Positions 36,621-46,214 of a DNA stretch of 64,000 nucleotides are shown here, piece by piece; position 1 is the first letter of the stretch, and each line of letters opens with the position of its first letter. Source of the stretch: Desulfosporosinus hippei DSM 8344. Lineage in GTDB: Bacteria > Bacillota > Desulfitobacteriia > Desulfitobacteriales > Desulfitobacteriaceae. The translations under genes and the position numbers were made by a program. The notes under the pieces were generated by a model that searched no databases, was not told the DNA's origin, and was given only the letters and a program-made list of their open reading frames with translations. The stretch spans positions 1-64,000 of the forward strand of contig NZ_FNCP01000006.1 in assembly GCF_900100785.1 (NCBI RefSeq), given 5' to 3'.

Positions 36621-37559
36621 TTAACTAAAAAGTTTGCTCACTGAGAGATCTTCATGAATCCGAACTATAGCTTCCCCTAATAATGGAGCTACTGACAAGA
36701 CTTTAATTTGGGGAATTACTTTCTCCCTTAAAGGTATTGTATTCGTCACGACAAGTTCACGAATAACCGAGTTAGCCAAGCGTTCCACAGCCGGTCCTGA
36801 CAATACAGGATGAGTACAACAGGCATAGACTTCCTTCGCTCCCCGCTCAACCAGAGCCTGAGCTCCTTGAGTAATTGTCCCAGCTGTATCAATAATATCA
36901 TCGATCATAATAACAGTTTTACCTTTCAACTCGCCGATGACATGCATAATTTCCGAAACATTTGCTTCCGGTCGTCTCTTATCGATAATGGCAAGTGAGG
37001 CACCAATCCGTTCAGCCAAATCTCTTGCCCGGGTAACACCACCTAAGTCAGGAGACACAACGCAAAGATTTTCCAAGCCTTTTTCCCTAAAGTATTCTGC
37101 CAAAATTGGGACACCGGGCAAGTGATCGAGTGGAATATCAAAGAATCCTTGAATTGCAGGAGCATGTAAGTCCATAGTGACAACACGGTCTGCCCCAGCA
37201 GTTGTTATAAGGTTCGCCATCAACTTTGCAGTAATAGGGTCACGAGCCCTAGTCTTTCGCTCTTGACGTGCATAACCATAATAAGGCATAACTGCCGTAA
37301 TTCGACGTGCTGACGCCCTGCGTATAGCATCGATCATAATCAGCAATTCCATAATATTGTCGTTTGTCGGGTAACATGTTGGCTGAACAACATAAATATC
37401 TGCCCCTCGGACACTTTCATCAATAGCTAAACATGTCTCTCCGTCTTGGAAACGTTTGATTTTGGCTTCACCGAGTGGTACTCCCAGATAGTCTACAATT
37501 TCTTGTGCCAATGGACGATTAGCATTCCCACAAAAAATTTTAAATTCCTTTGCTGCCAT
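36621..37559 (-). CDS. prs: Ribose-phosphate pyrophosphokinase
   Basis: Prs makes PRPP, used here by nadC and in nucleotide synthesis. The 312-residue protein contains the flexible loop and PRPP signature region [18 protein letters not shown], with [12 protein letters not shown], and the ribose-5-phosphate loop [18 protein letters not shown]. The length is normal. It follows glmU after 15 bp, as in Bacillus. Confidence 0.98.
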   Translation of the reverse strand: MAAKEFKIFCGNANRPLAQEIVDYLGVPLGEAKIKRFQDGETCLAIDESVRGADIYVVQPTCYPTNDNIMELLIMIDAIRRASARRITAVMPYYGYARQERKTRARDPITAKLMANLITTAGADRVVTMDLHAPAIQGFFDIPLDHLPGVPILAEYFREKGLENLCVVSPDLGGVTRARDLAERIGASLAIIDKRRPEANVSEIMHVIGELKGKTVIMIDDIIDTAGTITQGAQALVERGAKEVYACCTHPVLSGPAVERLANSVIRELVVTNTIPLREKVIPQIKVLSVAPLLGEAIVRIHEDLSVSKLFS

Positions 37560-37574
37560 GCCTCTTTTTGCCCC

Positions 37575-38936
37575 CTATTTAATCTTTTCGCGATGCCAAT
37601 GTTCCTTGATAACTTGTTGGCTCCGTTCAACAACCAAGGCCTTTGCCGGAACATTCTTAGTAACAGTAGACCCTGCACCCGTGACCGCATATTCCCCCAC
37701 TTCGACAGGAGCAACTAAATTAGTATTGCTGCCAATAAATGCATGATCTCCAATCTTGGTGGGATGTTTGTTAACCCCATCATAGTTACAAGTAATCGTT
37801 CCCGCTCCGATATTAGCAGATTTCCCAACATGCGCATCCCCAATATAACTTAAATGGGGCACCTTGGCTCCAGCTTCAATCCAGCTATTTTTAATTTCGA
37901 CAAAGTCCCCTATCTTGACTCCAGGTCCTAGCTTAGTTCCTGGACGCAAGTAACTGAACGGACCAATATTACAACCTTCACCTATTTCCGAATCCCTAGC
38001 GACGGTGTAAGTTACTGCGGCACCACATCGAACGATACAATCATCGATGGTTGTCTGTGGCCCAATAACGGCATCCTCTTCAATGACAGTTTTACCTAAT
38101 AATCGTGTAAACGGCAATATTGTCACGTCCTGAGCCAGTTCTACATCTATCCCAATAAATGTAGACGAAGGATCCACAATTGTAACTCCCTCGGCCATCC
38201 AATAGTCTAAGATGCTCTTACGTACAATTGCCTCAGCCTCAGCTAATTGACCACGACTATTAATACCTAACGCTTCATAGGAACTGGTTGTACTATAGGT
38301 TAATATTTTTTCCTGATTTTTAAGGAAAATATCAAACACTTCCGTTAGATAATATTCCCCTTGGGCATTCTGGGTTGTAATCTTTGACAGTGCAGCTTTT
38401 AATGCCGATCCCTTAAAGCAGTAAGTCCCCGTATTTATTTCCTTAATCTCTCTTTCCTCTGGACTTGCATCTTTTTCTTCAACAATCCTAACAAGATCCA
38501 CACCTTTTTTAATAATCCTGCCATATCCAAAAGGCTGCTCTATAAAGGCTGTCAAAACCGTAGCACTGGCCCCCTGAGCCTGATGCAATTCAACCAGAGC
38601 ATTTAAAGTCTCGGATCTAAGCAACGGTTGATCACCGCTTAAAACAAGAACTGTCTGATCATCTTCTACATAAGGCATCGCTTGCAGAACTGCATGTCCG
38701 GTACCAAGTTGTTCAGTTTGAATGACAATCTCCGCTCTATTATTTATACAGGCTTCGACACTCTCCCGACCATGTCCTACAATAACCAGCGGGCGGTTAA
38801 CCCCAACTTTGCCCACCATATCCAAGACATGTTCAACAAGAGTTTTTCCAGCCAATGTATGCATAACTTTCGGCAACTTTGATTTCATTCTTGTACCTTT
38901 TCCTGCTGCCATAATCACCGCTACCAAATTAGACAT
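37575..38936 (-). CDS. glmU: Bifunctional GlcNAc-1-P uridyltransferase and GlcN-1-P acetyltransferase
   Basis: GlmU makes UDP-GlcNAc for cell walls. The N-terminal pyrophosphorylase has VIMAAGKGTRMKSKLPKVMH (residues ~7-26), and from about residue 250 a left-handed beta-helix of hexapeptide repeats carries the acetyltransferase (GPFSYLRPGTKLGPGVKIGD, YDGVNKHPTKIGD). The 453-residue length is typical. A sigma-A promoter lies 57 bp upstream of the ATG, and it forms a unit with prs. Confidence 0.98.
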   Translation of the reverse strand: MSNLVAVIMAAGKGTRMKSKLPKVMHTLAGKTLVEHVLDMVGKVGVNRPLVIVGHGRESVEACINNRAEIVIQTEQLGTGHAVLQAMPYVEDDQTVLVLSGDQPLLRSETLNALVELHQAQGASATVLTAFIEQPFGYGRIIKKGVDLVRIVEEKDASPEEREIKEINTGTYCFKGSALKAALSKITTQNAQGEYYLTEVFDIFLKNQEKILTYSTTSSYEALGINSRGQLAEAEAIVRKSILDYWMAEGVTIVDPSSTFIGIDVELAQDVTILPFTRLLGKTVIEEDAVIGPQTTIDDCIVRCGAAVTYTVARDSEIGEGCNIGPFSYLRPGTKLGPGVKIGDFVEIKNSWIEAGAKVPHLSYIGDAHVGKSANIGAGTITCNYDGVNKHPTKIGDHAFIGSNTNLVAPVEVGEYAVTGAGSTVTKNVPAKALVVERSQQVIKEHWHREKIK

Positions 38937-38992
38937 AATCTAATTCGCCTCCAGCTCTAGTTTAACCTCTACTTATTTTATATACCCGTAAA

Positions 38993-39021
38993 AGTATAAC
39001 TTTCAGATGGCTTAAGTGCAA
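38993..39021 (-). promoter_or_regulatory. glmU-prs promoter, sigma-A type
   Basis: Minus-strand TTGCAC (39016-39021) and TATACT (38993-38998) are 17 bp apart. The predicted start (~38986) leaves a ~50-nt leader. Confidence 0.7.
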
Positions 39022-39150
39022 CTAAGACTTTTGTAGCAGACCTCAAATCTAATTTATTCGCCAAATTTAGCGAGAATCCTTTTTTATTTTATTTACCATC
39101 CTTTTTATCTATGGCCTATAACTAATCAAATTCCCGCTATACAATAACAA

Positions 39151-39203
39151 AAAATTTAGACACGCTAAAGGAGACCCAACTGCAAGGTCCCCTTTAGCAT
39201 GCC
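39151..39203 (-). terminator. Terminator after spoVG
   Basis: Minus-strand GCTAAAGGGGACC pairs with GGTCTCCTTTAGC (one GU pair) and, after a few bases, a run of six Ts follows. It starts ~25 bp after the spoVG stop codon. Confidence 0.8.
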
Positions 39204-39225
39204 TAAAATATCTAAAATAAGCTAT

Positions 39226-39480
39226 TCAAATGGCTTCTTGATAAGCTTTTAAAACCGCAGTCTGAATGACTTCTCTAGCAACAGCTGAAATGGGATGGGC
39301 GATATCACGAAATTCCCCTTCAGGAGTTTTACGACTTGGCATAGCTACAAAAATCCCATTCATACCTTCTACAACTTTGACATCGTGAACAACGAAAGCA
39401 TTATCAAAGGTTACTGAGACTACTGCTTTCATTTTTCCTTCAGTATTAATCTTCCGAACCCGCACATCGGTAATATTCAT
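39226..39480 (-). CDS. spoVG: Septation/RNA-binding regulator SpoVG
   Basis: SpoVG is a small nucleic-acid-binding regulator of septation and stationary-phase genes. The 84-residue protein has [20 protein letters not shown], the conserved [15 protein letters not shown] and [21 protein letters not shown] sigma-H promoter with the same spacing as in Bacillus subtilis lies upstream, and a terminator separates it from glmU. Order purR-spoVG-glmU-prs matches Bacillus without yabJ. Confidence 0.97.
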   Translation of the reverse strand: MNITDVRVRKINTEGKMKAVVSVTFDNAFVVHDVKVVEGMNGIFVAMPSRKTPEGEFRDIAHPISAVAREVIQTAVLKAYQEAI

Positions 39481-39520
39481 TATGAATCACCACCCTTCCA
39501 CTTCCGGGCCTATTCATAAT

Positions 39521-39548
39521 AATATTCTCTGTATGGTAAAAAAATCCT
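39521..39548 (-). promoter_or_regulatory. sigma-H promoter of spoVG
   Basis: Minus-strand AGGATTT (39542-39548) and GAATATT (39521-39527) are separated by 14 bp, the same elements and spacing as in the classic Bacillus subtilis spoVG sigma-H promoter (AGGATTT-14-GAATTGA, from memory). The start would be ~33 nt before the ATG. Confidence 0.72.
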
Positions 39549-39602
39549 GCCTCAAATTCAGGAAAATTTCTTTTAATTTAATTAAAATATCTTATATCAT
39601 TT

Positions 39603-40418
39603 TTACAAAAAGACAGGAACAACTGTGGTTTTTCCTGAGTCAGGATTCAACTCCTTAAGCTGTAACAACGACAGATACCCTTCAACAAGCTTTGGCTCTG
39701 AAGTTATTTGTGCTTCCACCAATATACCAATACCGACAACATCAGCTTGAAATTCTTCCATCAGACTTTTGATTCCCAACGCTGTTCCGCCGGCTTTCAT
39801 GAAATCATCAATAATCAGCACTCGTTGTCGTGCTTCTAAAGCTCTTCTAGAGAGGGACATTGTTTGAATACGTCGGGATGATCCTGAAACATAATTGATG
39901 CTGACCGAGGAACCTTCCGTAACCTTGTTGCCGCTTCGAATGACCACCATAGGCACTCCCAGCGCCTCTGCTGTAACAAGGGCCAAGGGAATACCTTTAG
40001 TTTCGATAGTTACTACTACATCAGGCTTCTTTTGTCGAAAGGCACCTGCAAATATTAACCCTAGTGGTCGTAGAATAGATGGATTAAACAACAAATCCGT
40101 CATATAAATAAAGCCACCCGCTAAAATTCGCTCTTTATCATTCAACCGTTCTGCTAAGGAATTGAGCACGGCAGTTGCTTCTTCCCTGGAAATCTCCGGA
40201 ATATAACGCACCCCTCCGGCAGCCCCTGGAATGGTTTCAAGATGACCATGCCCGGAGAGCTGCAAACTCCCCTTGACAGCCATTAAATCCTCACTAATTG
40301 TGGACTTAGCTGTTCGAAATTGTTCGGCAAATAAGGCTAAAGGAGTCAGGACATTGGGCTTTAACATCAGCACTTGAGTGATGGCCACCATCCGTTCCGC
40401 TCTTTTCATTTTCTCCAC
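39603..40418 (-). CDS. purR: Pur operon repressor
   Basis: Gram-positive PurR represses purine genes and is relieved by PRPP. Residues ~1-75 form a winged helix (ERMVAITQVLMLKPNVLTPL), and the C-terminal phosphoribosyltransferase-like domain has the PRPP motif VLIIDDFMKAGGTALGI. The 271-residue length is normal. The start is uncertain: GTG at 40418 or ATG at 40409, with GGAG just between. It begins right after the GntR gene. Confidence 0.94.
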   Translation of the reverse strand: MEKMKRAERMVAITQVLMLKPNVLTPLALFAEQFRTAKSTISEDLMAVKGSLQLSGHGHLETIPGAAGGVRYIPEISREEATAVLNSLAERLNDKERILAGGFIYMTDLLFNPSILRPLGLIFAGAFRQKKPDVVVTIETKGIPLALVTAEALGVPMVVIRSGNKVTEGSSVSINYVSGSSRRIQTMSLSRRALEARQRVLIIDDFMKAGGTALGIKSLMEEFQADVVGIGILVEAQITSEPKLVEGYLSLLQLKELNPDSGKTTVVPVFL

Positions 40419-40420
40419 GA

Positions 40421-41119
40421 TTATTTATCCACCTTGTCCGGCTCATTCTTAATACTGAGTACATCAAACATGACATTCTCTGCTGTAACTATATGCGCCA
40501 TTGCTAATGACTGGGCTTCTTCGCTATCATGTTTTCTTAATGCTTCAACAATCATTCTATGCTCCTCAAGAGCCAGCTTATTTCGTCCTGGTACCGCTAA
40601 GGAAGTGGCCCGAAAACGTTGGATTTGTTCCCTCAAGTTAGCTAAAATTTGAATTAATCGTTCATTGCGGCTGGCACTATACACCAAGGCATGAAAATCC
40701 GTGTCAGACTTTACAATCTGCTCTAAATCCATCTCGCCTTCGGCATTGGCTCGATAAAATAATACTCGCTCCATTTGTTCTAATTCATCTTCCGTAATAC
40801 GTTCTGCTGCCAGCCCTGCTGCAAGTCCTTCAAGAGCTGAACGTATTTCGAAAACATCGGCGACATCTTTTGACGAAACCCCGGCAACATAGGCTCCCTT
40901 ACGTGGAATCATGACAACAAAGTTCTCCAATTCTAATTTCCGAATTGCTTCACGTACCGGAGTTCGGCTAACCCCCATTTCTTCGGCTAACTGAATCTCC
41001 ATCAACCTCTCTCCCGGTTCAAGAACGCCACTTAAAATCGCATCCCTCATAGACTCAAAAACAATCTCCCGTAATGGTTTATAACCGTCTAGTATTACCG
41101 GCAATAATCTTTTTCCCAT
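40421..41119 (-). CDS. GntR-family regulator, FCD subfamily
   Basis: The 232-residue protein has an N-terminal GntR winged helix (about residues 14-80: MRDAILSGVLEPGERLMEIQ, LAEEMGVSRTPVREAIRKLE) and an all-helical FCD effector domain with metal-binding histidines likely in DFHALVYSAS and MAHIVTAEN. The effector is not evident. It sits between ispE and purR with short gaps; Bacillus has no GntR gene there. Confidence 0.9.
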   Translation of the reverse strand: MGKRLLPVILDGYKPLREIVFESMRDAILSGVLEPGERLMEIQLAEEMGVSRTPVREAIRKLELENFVVMIPRKGAYVAGVSSKDVADVFEIRSALEGLAAGLAAERITEDELEQMERVLFYRANAEGEMDLEQIVKSDTDFHALVYSASRNERLIQILANLREQIQRFRATSLAVPGRNKLALEEHRMIVEALRKHDSEEAQSLAMAHIVTAENVMFDVLSIKNEPDKVDK

Positions 41120-41147
41120 CGTAATATCCCCTTTCAGAGAATTATTT

Positions 41148-41999
41148 TTAAATAGTATTAGTCACCCAAACGTGTTTAAAACCCCTTTTTCTCAACTCGG
41201 ATGCAACTTGCCTTGCATGGTTCTCTCCTTGGGCAATTCCAAATACACTCGATCCGCTTCCAGACATTAAGGCTCCCGAACAGCCCAAATCCAGTAAAAT
41301 TTTCTTATATTCTTGAATAATGGGAACTAGTTGAATTGAGGCAGGTTCCAGATCATTATAGAGAAGTTCCCTGATTTTCTCTAAAGATTTTTCTACTAAG
41401 GCCTGTTCCCAATCCGCTTTGCTTAATTGACCTGATTGCCCTAATAAATCAAACTGTCGATAAGCCTCCCCCGTATTCACTCCTAAATCTGGCTTTATTA
41501 AGACAAGATCTATTCTGGGAGCTTTAGGCAATGGCTCTAGCCGCTCACCACGTCCGGTTGCCCACATGGTTCCACCTTGAAGACAAAAGGCCACATCAGC
41601 TCCACATATACCTGCCAGCTTAAGCAGCTCATCAGTGCTAAAGGGTTCATCATAAAGCCGATTTAATAAACAAAGAGTGGCTGCGGCATCAGCACTACCT
41701 CCAGCTAATCCAGCCTGTATCGGAATGTGTTTCTCAATTTCAATCTCTATTCCACCGGATAGTTTAGCTTGTTCTAGAAACTCCATCGCTGCCTTATAGG
41801 CCAAATTTCCCGAACCACTTAATCTTCCACAACGACATACAACTTTTTCACCATAACGACGAACCTTAACAATATCGTGTAATTCAATGGATTGCATAAC
41901 ACTCTGAAGATCATGGAACCCATCTTCCCGGACACCATTTATGGCCAAGGCTAAATTAATCTTCGCATTTGCGAACATTGTAAGAAAAGATTCTCCCAT
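41148..41999 (-). CDS. ispE: 4-diphosphocytidyl-2-C-methyl-D-erythritol kinase
   Basis: IspE phosphorylates CDP-methylerythritol in the MEP isoprenoid pathway. The GHMP-kinase ATP loop is IPIQAGLAGGSADAAATL (about residues 95-112), with AKINLALAI near the start and GALMSGSGSSVFGI near the C terminus. I choose the ATG at 41999 (GAGG upstream at 8 nt) over the one at 42005, which abuts the ribosome site. The gap to cphA (41,999-42,171) shows no gene. Confidence 0.96.
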   Translation of the reverse strand: MGESFLTMFANAKINLALAINGVREDGFHDLQSVMQSIELHDIVKVRRYGEKVVCRCGRLSGSGNLAYKAAMEFLEQAKLSGGIEIEIEKHIPIQAGLAGGSADAAATLCLLNRLYDEPFSTDELLKLAGICGADVAFCLQGGTMWATGRGERLEPLPKAPRIDLVLIKPDLGVNTGEAYRQFDLLGQSGQLSKADWEQALVEKSLEKIRELLYNDLEPASIQLVPIIQEYKKILLDLGCSGALMSGSGSSVFGIAQGENHARQVASELRKRGFKHVWVTNTI

Positions 42000-42170
42000 A
42001 TACATTACCTCTTCCGAACATTGCCAGAGTATTTCTTACTATTATACATATTTTCAGGTTGGAGTTCCAGCACTTCATTAGGCAAAATCTTAATAGAACA
42101 ATAGGGGCGAAGATAATCCTCGCCCCTACAAAACTCTTTACTAAAACTACCCTTTGAATACTTTAAGTTT

Positions 42171-44828
42171 TTAAAATTCACCACCAACAACCCAATCATT
42201 CTGTGCTGGAACATACGATAAAGCCTTCTGCAATTCAAGCCTCTTTCTAATTTCTTCCTCAATCGGCTCTAGATGCTCAAAGAACATTACAAATGTGTCC
42301 CCAGGCGAGCAACTATCCAGCCCTCGACAAAAGGCATCTAACTCTGGGAGTACAACCATTATGTTCTTAGTATCCATACCACTGGCAATAGCTTCATTAT
42401 ACAGAATTTGAGCAATTTCACCGGGTTTTCGTCCCCGTAGATCCTGATCCTCACGAATAATTAGTCGTTGAAATCCTTTTGCTGCAATCCGCCCTACTTC
42501 TCTCACCATCTCATTAGGTCTATCTCCCGGAACAGTAATACAGCCAACGAGGGATTTTTTCTTAAAATTTTTAAGGGTCTTGGCAATTTCTGCAATACCT
42601 GCTGCATTATGTCCGTAATCAACAAATACATCCACACCATCGACCTTATATAGATTAAGCCGTCCACGATTGTGTTCTGAGTCTGAAGAAAACCCTTGGA
42701 GAGAATCTCGAATAGCTGCAGTACTTATCCCCAGAGCCCATCCTGAAGCAATTGCTGCAAGGGTATTTTGAATATTATGTTTAGCCTTCCCATCCCAGGT
42801 CACGGGAATTTGTTTTACAGAACAGATGCGATAAATCTGGGAGCCTTGACAAAGAAGTATTATACCTCTGCGCACAAAGACAGCTATTCCACCTTTTGCC
42901 AGGTGTTTTCGAATATGGATATTATCTTTTTCAGTGCTGAAGAAGATGACCCTCCCTTTAGTTCGCTGTGCCATTTGGACAACATACGGATCATCGGCAT
43001 TTAAAACCACGTAGCTATGAGGTTTGACTACTTCAGCAATTAGGCTCTTAACATGAGCAATATCTTCAAGAGTTTCTATTCCGTATTGACCAAGATGATC
43101 ACTTGAAACATTAGTAATAACAGCCACATCTGCATAATCATAACCCAAGCCCGATCGGAGGATTCCTCCCCTTGCGGTTTCTAATACAGCTACTTGAACC
43201 TGTGGGTGTCTCAAAACGACTTTAGCACTATCCGGCCCGGTCATGTCTCCTCTTGCCCACATTTTTTTATTAATAACTATCCCATCAGTTGAAGTCATTC
43301 CCACAAATAGCTTTTGATCTGTAAGTAACTTACTAATCATACGGGTAGTTGTGGTTTTACCATTGGTGCCACTGATTGCAACAATGGGGATGCGCCCGTT
43401 TCCGGTGGGGATAACTTGTTCTACAATAGCTTTCCCCACATCTCTCGCTTTCCCTTTACTTGGAAAATGATGCATTCTAATACCCGGAGAAGCGTTCACC
43501 TCGATGATACAGCCTTTTCTCTCCCTATAGGAAGCTTCAATGTCCTCAATAACCAAATCTATTCCAGCCACATCTAGCCCTACCAGCTTCGAGGCATAGA
43601 CCGCCAGCTCTACATTATCCGGATGGACAAGATCCGTCACATCTTCTGCAATCCCTCCGGTGCTTAGATTGGCACTGTCCCTCAAGTAGACAACTTCTCC
43701 CTTTACCGGAACAGATTCCAGGGTTAAGTCTTTAAGAGTTAAGTTCAGAAGGACGACGGAATCAATTTTGATCTTCGTTAAGACCTTCTCATGATCATCT
43801 CCACGCAGCGGATCCAAATTAGTTTGGGCAACTAACTCTTCAATAGTGGATTGCCCATCTCCAATCACGTGGGCCGGCACTCTCTTGGCTGCCGCAATCA
43901 GCCGCTCGCCTACAACAACTAAACGGAAATGCTCTCCTTCTATATATTCCTCTATAATGACCCACTCGCCATAAGTTTGAGCTACCTTAAACGCTGCTCT
44001 GACTTCAGCTATGCTTGTGAGTTGAAGAGTTACTCCCTTCCCTTGATTACCATTCAAGGGTTTAATGACAACCGAAGTATCCATATCAATAAATGCTTTT
44101 ACAGCTTCTTCTTCGGTTCGCACAATCAGGCCATATGGAACGGGCACTCCACCCTCACTAAGCACTTTCTTGGTCATTTCTTTGTCACAAGCGATATCCA
44201 CCCCTATGCTTGACGTTGCATCTGTGATTGTCGCTTGAATGCGTCTTTGGTTACGGCCATAGCCTAACTGCAATAAACTTCCCTCATTGAGACGAGAAAC
44301 TGGAATTCCTCGTTCCTCACAGGCCTTAACAATTACTTGTGTTGAAACCCCTAACTCGCACTTAGACATTTCGGATATAATTTGATTTACTGCCTTTGAT
44401 ACATCAAAGGAGTTTTCCTTTAAGAGTGTATCAACAAGTAAAAAGCCTAGTTTAAAACCTTCAATGGCACCGTTTTTATCTTCGTAATTAAAAATAATTT
44501 CATACCATCCAGGCTTATCTAATACAGCCATAGTTTTACCATATTTAATTGTCTGGCCAGCTTGAGTTAATAGTTCTATAGTCACATGCTCAATGACATG
44601 GCCGATAAGAGTTCCCTCATGTAAACGCTCTAGGAACCCTCCGCGTTTGCCTCTAGAGCAGTAGTGCTCCTCTAAGCCGGGTAGATGTTCAACAAGTCGA
44701 TGAGGAAAATCACCCAGTTCATCAGTAAACCGTTCCGTCCATTCTTGGAGATCCACAATCGCTCGAATAATTGGGCGATGGCTGTACACATTAGCCCCTT
44801 CGACTGCATGGATTTCTCTAATCTCCAT
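42171..44828 (-). CDS. cphA: Cyanophycin synthetase
   Basis: CphA polymerises aspartate and arginine into cyanophycin, a nitrogen reserve. The 885-residue protein has an N-terminal domain (1-160), an ATP-grasp domain (about 210-470: VVIKPLNGNQGKGV, IEVNASPGIRMHHFPSKG) that adds Asp, and a Mur-ligase-like domain (about 485-880) with P-loop VAISGTNGKTTTTRMI that adds Arg. The length matches the family. It is followed upstream by a cyanophycinase gene in the same direction, giving a full make-and-degrade pair. Confidence 0.95.
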   Translation of the reverse strand: MEIREIHAVEGANVYSHRPIIRAIVDLQEWTERFTDELGDFPHRLVEHLPGLEEHYCSRGKRGGFLERLHEGTLIGHVIEHVTIELLTQAGQTIKYGKTMAVLDKPGWYEIIFNYEDKNGAIEGFKLGFLLVDTLLKENSFDVSKAVNQIISEMSKCELGVSTQVIVKACEERGIPVSRLNEGSLLQLGYGRNQRRIQATITDATSSIGVDIACDKEMTKKVLSEGGVPVPYGLIVRTEEEAVKAFIDMDTSVVIKPLNGNQGKGVTLQLTSIAEVRAAFKVAQTYGEWVIIEEYIEGEHFRLVVVGERLIAAAKRVPAHVIGDGQSTIEELVAQTNLDPLRGDDHEKVLTKIKIDSVVLLNLTLKDLTLESVPVKGEVVYLRDSANLSTGGIAEDVTDLVHPDNVELAVYASKLVGLDVAGIDLVIEDIEASYRERKGCIIEVNASPGIRMHHFPSKGKARDVGKAIVEQVIPTGNGRIPIVAISGTNGKTTTTRMISKLLTDQKLFVGMTSTDGIVINKKMWARGDMTGPDSAKVVLRHPQVQVAVLETARGGILRSGLGYDYADVAVITNVSSDHLGQYGIETLEDIAHVKSLIAEVVKPHSYVVLNADDPYVVQMAQRTKGRVIFFSTEKDNIHIRKHLAKGGIAVFVRRGIILLCQGSQIYRICSVKQIPVTWDGKAKHNIQNTLAAIASGWALGISTAAIRDSLQGFSSDSEHNRGRLNLYKVDGVDVFVDYGHNAAGIAEIAKTLKNFKKKSLVGCITVPGDRPNEMVREVGRIAAKGFQRLIIREDQDLRGRKPGEIAQILYNEAIASGMDTKNIMVVLPELDAFCRGLDSCSPGDTFVMFFEHLEPIEEEIRKRLELQKALSYVPAQNDWVVGGEF

Positions 44829-44924
44829 TTTATTATTGTTCCTCCTTAAGAAGCAATGGTTAAATATCCTTCACTAGTTTTAACCTTTTTCTCTCTTGGT
44901 ATTCCTCTTAATTCTTTCAATTGG

Positions 44925-45725
44925 TCAAAGCTTAGAGACTCGCTGCTTAAGATCAAATCCATAGCCCTCAGATAGAACATGCATTACAATCGGGCTTAAT
45001 ACCAATGATTGGCCAGGAGTGGTTTCAGAAACATTTGTAGTGGTTGAAGTTGATGCATCAACGACAGTTACTGTATTGCTTCCTATCACTGAAAAGCTAG
45101 CATCTGATTGAACTAAAATAGCAGTATCCTCGTCAATGCCCACTCCTAGTACATAGGGATTCTGGGAAATCGCAGATAAGAGTCTGCCAATTCTCCCGCG
45201 TTGGGCAAAATGTTGATCGACCACTACAGAACGAAGGAGCCCCAACCCCGGAGCCATGGATAAAGTGTTTTTCTTGGCGGTTCCTGCTTCTCCACCGACA
45301 ATCATCGTATCGGACATGACGGATGCTCCTGCACTTGTTCCTGCAATAATGATCCCGTTCTCATATAATAGTTGAAGTTTACGGCCTAGCAACGTACCGC
45401 CCAGCAATCCAGTAATTCTTAGTTGATCACCCCCTGTAAAAAAAATTCCTGTTGACTGTTCAAATTCTTTTTCAATTCCTTGTCTGTTAGCTTGTGTACG
45501 GTCTGAAACATCCAGAACCTGAACTTCTTTAGCTCCTAGTTGTAAAAACAATGAGTAATACTCTGTTCCCACTTGAAGAGGATACTCCGTCGCAGCGGTC
45601 AATACGGTAATACGTGCTTCTCTACCCCCTGATTCCTCAACAAATCTCTTTAAAATTTTACACTCATTTTTCTTATCTTCTGCTCCACCAATAATAAGCA
45701 GTTTTCCTTCAACACGTTCTGTCAA
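44925..45725 (-). CDS. cphB: Cyanophycinase
   Basis: CphB is a serine exopeptidase of the S51 family that releases beta-Asp-Arg dipeptides from cyanophycin. The 266-residue cytoplasmic protein has LLIIGGAEDKK at the N terminus, FFTGGDQLRI and the nucleophile serine in IIAGTSAGASVMS (about residue 135). The start is TTG at 45725, with GGAGGG 7 nt upstream. It is transcribed towards cphA, ~97 bp away. No signal peptide is seen, so it would act on intracellular cyanophycin. Confidence 0.94.
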   Translation of the reverse strand: MTERVEGKLLIIGGAEDKKNECKILKRFVEESGGREARITVLTAATEYPLQVGTEYYSLFLQLGAKEVQVLDVSDRTQANRQGIEKEFEQSTGIFFTGGDQLRITGLLGGTLLGRKLQLLYENGIIIAGTSAGASVMSDTMIVGGEAGTAKKNTLSMAPGLGLLRSVVVDQHFAQRGRIGRLLSAISQNPYVLGVGIDEDTAILVQSDASFSVIGSNTVTVVDASTSTTTNVSETTPGQSLVLSPIVMHVLSEGYGFDLKQRVSKL

Positions 45726-45782
45726 AACTGATCCCTCCAGTCTGACTTATTTTCCACCTAAAAAGGGTTTAATTATGCAAGC

Positions 45783-45810
45783 GAACATTCAGAAATTGCA
45801 AACATACCAT
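45783..45810 (+). promoter_or_regulatory. Candidate mother-cell promoter of the L,D-transpeptidase
   Basis: GAACATT (45783-45789) and CATACCAT (45803-45810) are 13 bp apart and resemble the sigma-E pattern (KMATATT / CATACAMT). The start would be ~36 nt before the ATG at 45853. The match is imperfect. Confidence 0.35.
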
Positions 45811-45852
45811 GAGTTAAGAAATATATTACCTAAAGAAAGGGGCTAATACTCT

Positions 45853-46191
45853 ATGCCCAACTACCAAATCTATATTTATACAGCTAGCCGATTGCTTGAA
45901 CTCTATAAAGACAATCAACGCATTCGTTCATATTCTATAGCAGTAGGCAAGAAGTCTACCCCTACTCCTCCAGGCAATTACTATATCGCAACCAAAACAA
46001 TGCAGCCCGGCGGAGTCTTCGGCACCCGTTGGCTGGGACTATCTATCCCTTACTACGGAATTCATGGTACCAATAACCCCTCGAGCATTGGGCAAGCTGT
46101 TTCAAAAGGTTGTATTCGTATGTACAATCAGGACGTAGAAGAGCTCTACCAAATTGTTGAAACCGAAACTCCCGTAATCATACAGGCATAA
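45853..46191 (+). CDS. L,D-transpeptidase, YkuD domain only
   Basis: The 112-residue protein is a minimal YkuD catalytic domain: IAVGKKSTPTPPGNYYI, the histidine in YGIHGTNNPSSIG and the catalytic cysteine in SKGCIRMYN. L,D-transpeptidases form 3-3 cross-links in peptidoglycan. It lacks a signal peptide and a LysM domain. Bacillus YkuD also lacks an export signal and is associated with sporulation, so a mother-cell role in spore wall assembly is plausible. AGAAAGGGGC precedes the ATG. Confidence 0.92.
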   Translation: MPNYQIYIYTASRLLELYKDNQRIRSYSIAVGKKSTPTPPGNYYIATKTMQPGGVFGTRWLGLSIPYYGIHGTNNPSSIGQAVSKGCIRMYNQDVEELYQIVETETPVIIQA

Positions 46192-46214
46192 CATCGATGC
46201 GCGGTGGCTACGCC

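Noticed and set aside
42005-42262. 85-codon minus frame at the cphA end
   Set aside because: Overlaps the cphA C terminus in another frame and lacks a plausible start signal.
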